From contig JACRGH010000069.1 in NCBI GenBank assembly GCA_016212375.1, positions 1-33,628 of the forward strand: a DNA stretch of 33,628 nt, written 5' to 3'. Position numbers and translations under genes: made by a program. The notes below the pieces were generated by a model. That model worked only from the letters and a program-made list of their open reading frames with translations. It did not search any database and was not told the DNA's origin. Below, piece by piece: positions 30,365 to 33,628 of this stretch (within the stretch, counting starts at the first letter, position 1; each line of letters begins with the position of its first letter). Origin of the DNA: Microcaldota archaeon (lineage in GTDB: Archaea > Micrarchaeota > Micrarchaeia > Norongarragalinales > Norongarragalinaceae).

Positions 30365-31093
30365 TCACCGATAGCCTTCGCCGGGTAATTGTTTTCCGAC
30401 GATTTTTGACAATGTTTCGTAAGACCATTTCCGCATTATTTCCAATTCATCCCGGTGGATTCCGGCACGCTCCGAAAGGCGGGTTAACAATGTGTTGGGG
30501 TCCATGCCATGACGTTCGTTGCGCGACAGGACTTGTTGTCGGCTTTCCGGCGTAATTAGTCCTTCCCGGACCCATTGCCGCCATAGTGTTCGGATTTCCG
30601 GAGACGGGATTGTAGTGCGGCTCCAGAGTCCTGATGAAATGTAGCGGTGCATGAGTTGGGCGAGGCGCTGGCGTCGTTTCAGTGCCACTTGGTATAATGT
30701 CTTTCCTTCCGTTTCGTCCAAGTCCTGTGGCCGCTCTCCCGTCCGGACGACCTGCAGGTAGTGTCCTTTTGTTGTTTCGGCCGTTTTCAAGACGTTTCCG
30801 AGAAATTCATGCAGTTTCTTCAGATGCTCTTGGCGCGCCTCTTCCGTGGCGGTACTGGACGGGCCGCCTTGAAGTTTCTCGGCTTTGGGATACGCTTGTT
30901 TGGGCAAAAATTCCGTTGGCATCCCCAAGACGTGGTCCAGCACATCCGAGTCGGCTTTTCGGATTTCTCCCTCGCCGCTATTCAGGCGCTCTTGGAGTCC
31001 CTTGGGACCTTCCACGTGTTTTCTCAGGGCAGGGATGTGGTAATCAAAACGGCCCAGTGGGCTTTGAATCATCGAACGTGCGGGTCTGGTCAT
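30365..31093 (-). CDS. Hypothetical protein
   Basis: A 242-residue soluble, helical, charged protein with no family that I recognise. It has no signal peptide or membrane segment. The middle (EEARQEHLKKLHEFLGNVLK) is amphipathic, and the C-terminal region (LWRQWVREGLITPESRQQVL, then LLTRLSERAGIHRDELEIM) looks like a compact helical domain. The ATG at 31093 is preceded by AGGAGGAA at a good distance, which supports a translated gene. It is convergent with ABCE1 and divergent from the pyrophosphatase. Confidence 0.75.
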   Translation of the reverse strand: MTRPARSMIQSPLGRFDYHIPALRKHVEGPKGLQERLNSGEGEIRKADSDVLDHVLGMPTEFLPKQAYPKAEKLQGGPSSTATEEARQEHLKKLHEFLGNVLKTAETTKGHYLQVVRTGERPQDLDETEGKTLYQVALKRRQRLAQLMHRYISSGLWSRTTIPSPEIRTLWRQWVREGLITPESRQQVLSRNERHGMDPNTLLTRLSERAGIHRDELEIMRKWSYETLSKIVGKQLPGEGYR

Positions 31094-31383
31094 GGGTATG
31101 TTCCTCCTTTTCCTGTTACGGGTGGTTTAGTAAACAATCCGACTGTTTTTATGGTCATGCGTCAACGGCGCGTGCTTTTTAAACGCCTTTTTCCTAACTG
31201 ATGAAGTTGTTTTTTTTCCCGATTTCGGGCAAGTGGGGAGTAAGGTTTCAGCGGCTTTTCAGCCGTCGGCGCGTCTTTTTGGACGTGATGGAAGTGGCGT
31301 CGGAAGTTCCGGTTTTTAATGCCGTTTCCTGGAAGCCACCAATGCCTTTTACTTTCCAATTCATCTCGAGGTGTTTCCAAAGT
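31094..31383 (+). promoter_or_regulatory. Divergent spacer with the pyrophosphatase promoter and long leader
   Basis: AGGAGGAA on the - strand serves the ORFan. On the + strand CTTTTTAAACG at about 31171-31181 is a TATA candidate, implying a leader of about 180 bases before the ATG at 31384. The leader has a CGGC/GCCG hairpin near 31251-31264. An in-frame ATG at 31201 exists but would add 61 residues unlike any pyrophosphatase. GAGGTG at about 31369-31374 is the preferred ribosome-binding site. Confidence 0.45.
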
Positions 31384-33381
31384 ATGGATATTGGTTTGTT
31401 GTTGCCCTTCGCTTTCGTGTCGGGCCTGGTGTCATTGGTATTTGCCGGCTATCTTATCTGGAGCGTGCTGAAAAAGCCCACCGGTTCTCCAAAAATGCAG
31501 GACATCGCCAAAGCCATCCAAGAAGGGGCCCAGGCGTATCTGATGCGCCAATACAAGACCTTGGCCCTTTTTGTCGTGCTGTTGGCCGTACTCATCGGGT
31601 ATTTCGTCAATATGCCCACCGGCATCGCGTTCCTGGCGGGGGTGCTTTGTTCCGCAATAGCTGGCTACGTGGGCATGATGGTCTCGGTCCGCGCCAATTT
31701 GCGCACCGCCGAGGCCGCTAAAAAAGGCCTTCATGATGCGCTGTCCGTGGCGTTCCGCGGCGGCGCCGTGACCGGCTTTACCTTGGTGGGTCTTGGGCTT
31801 TTGGGCGTGTCCATCATTTATTCATTCTATCAGGACCTCAACGTGCTGATCGGTTTTGGTTTCGGCGCGTCCTTGATCTCCCTGTTCGCCCGTGTGGGTG
31901 GGGGCATCTACACCAAAGCCGCGGACGTCGGCGCTGACCTTGTAGGGAAAGTCGAAAAAGGAATTCCCGAGGACGATCCGCGTAATCCCGCGGTGATTGC
32001 CGACAACGTGGGCGACAACGTGGGTGACTGCGCCGGAATGGCGGCCGACTTATTCGAGTCCTACGCCGTGACGGTCATTGCCGCCATGTTGTTAGGGGGC
32101 ATTGCCGCAGCAAGCTTGGGCGGCTCGGTTCTGAATTACGTGATGCTGCCGTTGGGCGTTGCGGCTGTAGGTGCATTGGCCGCAATCGTCGGCTCGATGT
32201 TCGTCCGCCTTGGAAAGTCAAAGAACATCATGCATGCGCTTTACAAAGGCGTTATCACTACGGCCGTCCTTTCGGCTGTCGGCTTTTACTTTTTGACAAC
32301 GCCGGATATGAAATTGTTCTACACCACCCTGGTGGGTATTGCCGCGACCGTCTTGATGTTCGTCATCACCGAATATTACACTGCGAAAGAGCACAAACCC
32401 GTGCAATGGGTGGCGGAATCCTCACGCACCGGTGCCGGGACAAATCTGATTGCCGGATTGGCCGTTGGGTTGGAATCCACCTTATTGCCTGTTCTTTTGA
32501 TTGTCGCGGCCATCGCCGTTTCCTACAGTTTGGCCGGCATCTACGGCATTGCCCTGGCGGCAACCGCGATGCTTTCCGCAACCGCCATCGTCATCGCTTT
32601 GGACGCGTATGGACCGATTACGGATAACGCGGGCGGCATTGCTGAGATGGCCGGTTTGCCGGCGAACGTCCGCAAGGTCACGGATGAACTGGATTCCGTG
32701 GGCAACACCACCAAAGCCACCACCAAAGGCTTTGCCATTGCCGGTGCGGCATTGGGTGCGTTGGCGCTGTTCGCAGCATTTGCCGAAGCCACACACTTGA
32801 CGACCATCAACGTCCTGAATCCGGCCGTAGTCATCGGCCTGTTTTTGGGCGGTGCGCTACCGTTTTTGTTCGCTTCGCTTCTGATGCGCGCCGTGGGTAC
32901 GGCGGCGTTTGAAATCGTGGAGGAAGTCCGCCGCCAATTCCGCGAGATCAAAGGCCTCATGTCGGGCAAAGGTCGTCCGGATTACGCGCGTTGCGTGGAT
33001 TTGGCAACAGCCGGTGCCTTGAAGCAATTGATGGTGCCGGGCTTGTTGGCCGTCCTCTCGCCTTTGGTCGTCGGATACCTGTTCGGCGTGGAAGCGTTGG
33101 GCGGCATGTTGGCCGGCTCCATCGTGTCCGGCTTTTTATTGGCATTAATGATGTCCACCTCCGGTGCGGCGTGGGACAATGCCAAGAAGTACGTGGAAGA
33201 CGGACACTTCGGCGGTAAAGGCTCGGACGCGCACAAAGCCGCGGTAGTCGGTGACACTGTGGGTGACCCGTTCAAGGACACCGCCGGCCCTTCTTTGAAC
33301 GCTCTCATCAAGGTGCTCAACACGGTCTCGTTGGTCTTCGCGGGCGTCTTAGTTACGTACGCGTTGCACCTGATTGGTTGA
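31384..33381 (+). CDS. hppA: Membrane-bound ion-translocating pyrophosphatase, K+-independent type
   Basis: A 665-residue, about 16-helix enzyme that couples pyrophosphate hydrolysis to ion pumping. Diagnostic motifs are ADVGADLVGKVEKGIPEDDP, then ADNVGDNVGDCAGMAADLFE in the active site, GPITDNAGGIAEMAGL and the C-terminal VVGDTVGDPFKDTAGPSLN. The K+ determinant reads GNTTKATTKG, with Lys444 and Thr447 at the two positions that are Ala and Gly/Ala in K+-dependent enzymes, so this should be K+-independent and most likely proton-pumping. The start at 31384 gives the usual first membrane helix (MDIGLLLPFAFVSG) and has GAGGTG upstream. It would recover energy from biosynthetic PPi alongside the A-type ATP synthase. 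Confidence 0.96.
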   Translation: MDIGLLLPFAFVSGLVSLVFAGYLIWSVLKKPTGSPKMQDIAKAIQEGAQAYLMRQYKTLALFVVLLAVLIGYFVNMPTGIAFLAGVLCSAIAGYVGMMVSVRANLRTAEAAKKGLHDALSVAFRGGAVTGFTLVGLGLLGVSIIYSFYQDLNVLIGFGFGASLISLFARVGGGIYTKAADVGADLVGKVEKGIPEDDPRNPAVIADNVGDNVGDCAGMAADLFESYAVTVIAAMLLGGIAAASLGGSVLNYVMLPLGVAAVGALAAIVGSMFVRLGKSKNIMHALYKGVITTAVLSAVGFYFLTTPDMKLFYTTLVGIAATVLMFVITEYYTAKEHKPVQWVAESSRTGAGTNLIAGLAVGLESTLLPVLLIVAAIAVSYSLAGIYGIALAATAMLSATAIVIALDAYGPITDNAGGIAEMAGLPANVRKVTDELDSVGNTTKATTKGFAIAGAALGALALFAAFAEATHLTTINVLNPAVVIGLFLGGALPFLFASLLMRAVGTAAFEIVEEVRRQFREIKGLMSGKGRPDYARCVDLATAGALKQLMVPGLLAVLSPLVVGYLFGVEALGGMLAGSIVSGFLLALMMSTSGAAWDNAKKYVEDGHFGGKGSDAHKAAVVGDTVGDPFKDTAGPSLNALIKVLNTVSLVFAGVLVTYALHLIG

Positions 33382-33606
33382 GCCCGATTCCAGGTCCGGC
33401 GCAGAGCCGGCTTGGGGTTCATTTTTTTCTTTTTTTTTGTTTTTTTCTCGTTTTGAGGCGTCGGTGGGTTCGTTTTCGTTTTTGGATTTTTTGTAAGGGT
33501 TTAGTTTTGTAGGTCGACCGAAAGGCGTAAGTTCTACTTTTTCGTACCTCTTTTGCTTGGGCGTCCCGACCAGGACGCCCCGCGCAAAAAAAGGCCCACC
33601 CGCCAT
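33349..33606 (-). CDS. Possible small basic protein (doubtful)
   Basis: An 85-residue frame with a Lys-rich body and an AT-hook-like GRPTK segment (LTPFGRPTKLNPYKK). Its lysine run is simply the complement of the terminator T-tract, and its end overlaps the pyrophosphatase gene by 33 bases. No ribosome-binding site is seen. The ATG faces a divergent ATG on the + strand. I list it as doubtful only. Confidence 0.2.
   Translation of the reverse strand: MAGGPFFARGVLVGTPKQKRYEKVELTPFGRPTKLNPYKKSKNENEPTDASKREKNKKKEKNEPQAGSAPDLESGSTNQVQRVRN
33396..33447 (+). terminator. Terminator after the pyrophosphatase
   Basis: CCGGC-GCAGA-GCCGG (33396-33410) forms a five-pair hairpin, followed by CTTGGGG and a long T-rich run from 33421. 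This is a strong intrinsic-type end for the pyrophosphatase transcript. Confidence 0.6.
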
Positions 33607-33628
33607 GACAGACGAAAAATACGTACGC
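33605..33628 (+). CDS. Possible start of a gene cut by the window edge
   Basis: An ATG at 33605 opens MTDEKYVR up to the window end. It would be the next gene on the + strand after the terminator. There is too little sequence to support a family or exclude chance. Confidence 0.2.

Noticed and set aside
31201-31383. Longer pyrophosphatase start at 31201
   Set aside because: The 61 extra residues do not resemble a membrane pyrophosphatase N-terminus. GAGGTG and the canonical first helix support 31384.
1-33628. CRISPR array
   Set aside because: No regularly spaced repeats were found. The repeated sequences seen are isolated palindromic elements, two end hairpins and one direct-repeat pair.

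Overview
The window looks like part of an archaeal chromosome, probably from a DPANN-type lineage with a small genome (Diapherotrites/Micrarchaeota-like; this placement is inference). The evidence is a complete archaeal A-type ATP synthase cluster in the order H-I-K-E-C-F-A-B-D, an ABCE1/RLI recycling factor, the archaeal thiolase/HMG-CoA synthase/DUF35 set, an archaeal-length adenosylhomocysteinase, a VapBC pair and DinB. Many first genes have a T/A-rich box 25-40 bases before the ATG and no Shine-Dalgarno, while many genes inside operons have GGTG/GAGG sites. I see no tRNA, rRNA or CRISPR array.

Layout. 1-630: the end of an unknown gene and a LemA-type gene whose 5' end appears frame-disrupted. 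684-5232: the upper mevalonate pathway, with HMG-CoA reductase (-) divergent from HMG-CoA synthase, thiolase and the DUF35 Zn-ribbon protein (+). 5441-6390: a small operon of a DUF5678-like protein, a retropepsin-like aspartyl protease and a CPWC thioredoxin-fold protein. 6401-10491: a large secreted Cys-rich protein (-), an EamA membrane protein (+) and an ORFan (-). 10657-11742: a thioredoxin reductase-like flavoprotein. 12032-15249: a one-TM ORFan (-) and two lipoproteins, one with a CAP domain. 15354-16604: adenosylhomocysteinase (-). 16833-26229: a 43-residue membrane protein, a structured leader and the A-ATPase cluster. 26245-28497: IS200/IS605-like end hairpins, DinB (-) and a VapBC pair (-) between direct repeats. 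28665-33381: ABCE1 (+), an ORFan (-) and a K+-independent membrane pyrophosphatase (+).

How it fits together. Thiolase, HMG-CoA synthase and DUF35 would convert acetyl-CoA to HMG-CoA in one complex and HMG-CoA reductase would make mevalonate for isoprenoid lipids. The ATP synthase and the pyrophosphatase are both ion-translocating energy couplers.

The most unusual signal is a family of short GC-rich palindromic elements with three copies: one before DUF35, one after DUF35 and one after the thioredoxin reductase. Each lies between the functional end of a gene and a second copy of that same gene end. At two of the sites the duplicated codons differ almost only at synonymous positions. In the reductase copy, 68 identical bases give way abruptly to near-saturated synonymous change. 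This looks like insertion with restoration of the gene terminus by an undescribed small element, although an assembly chimera of strain variants must be excluded.
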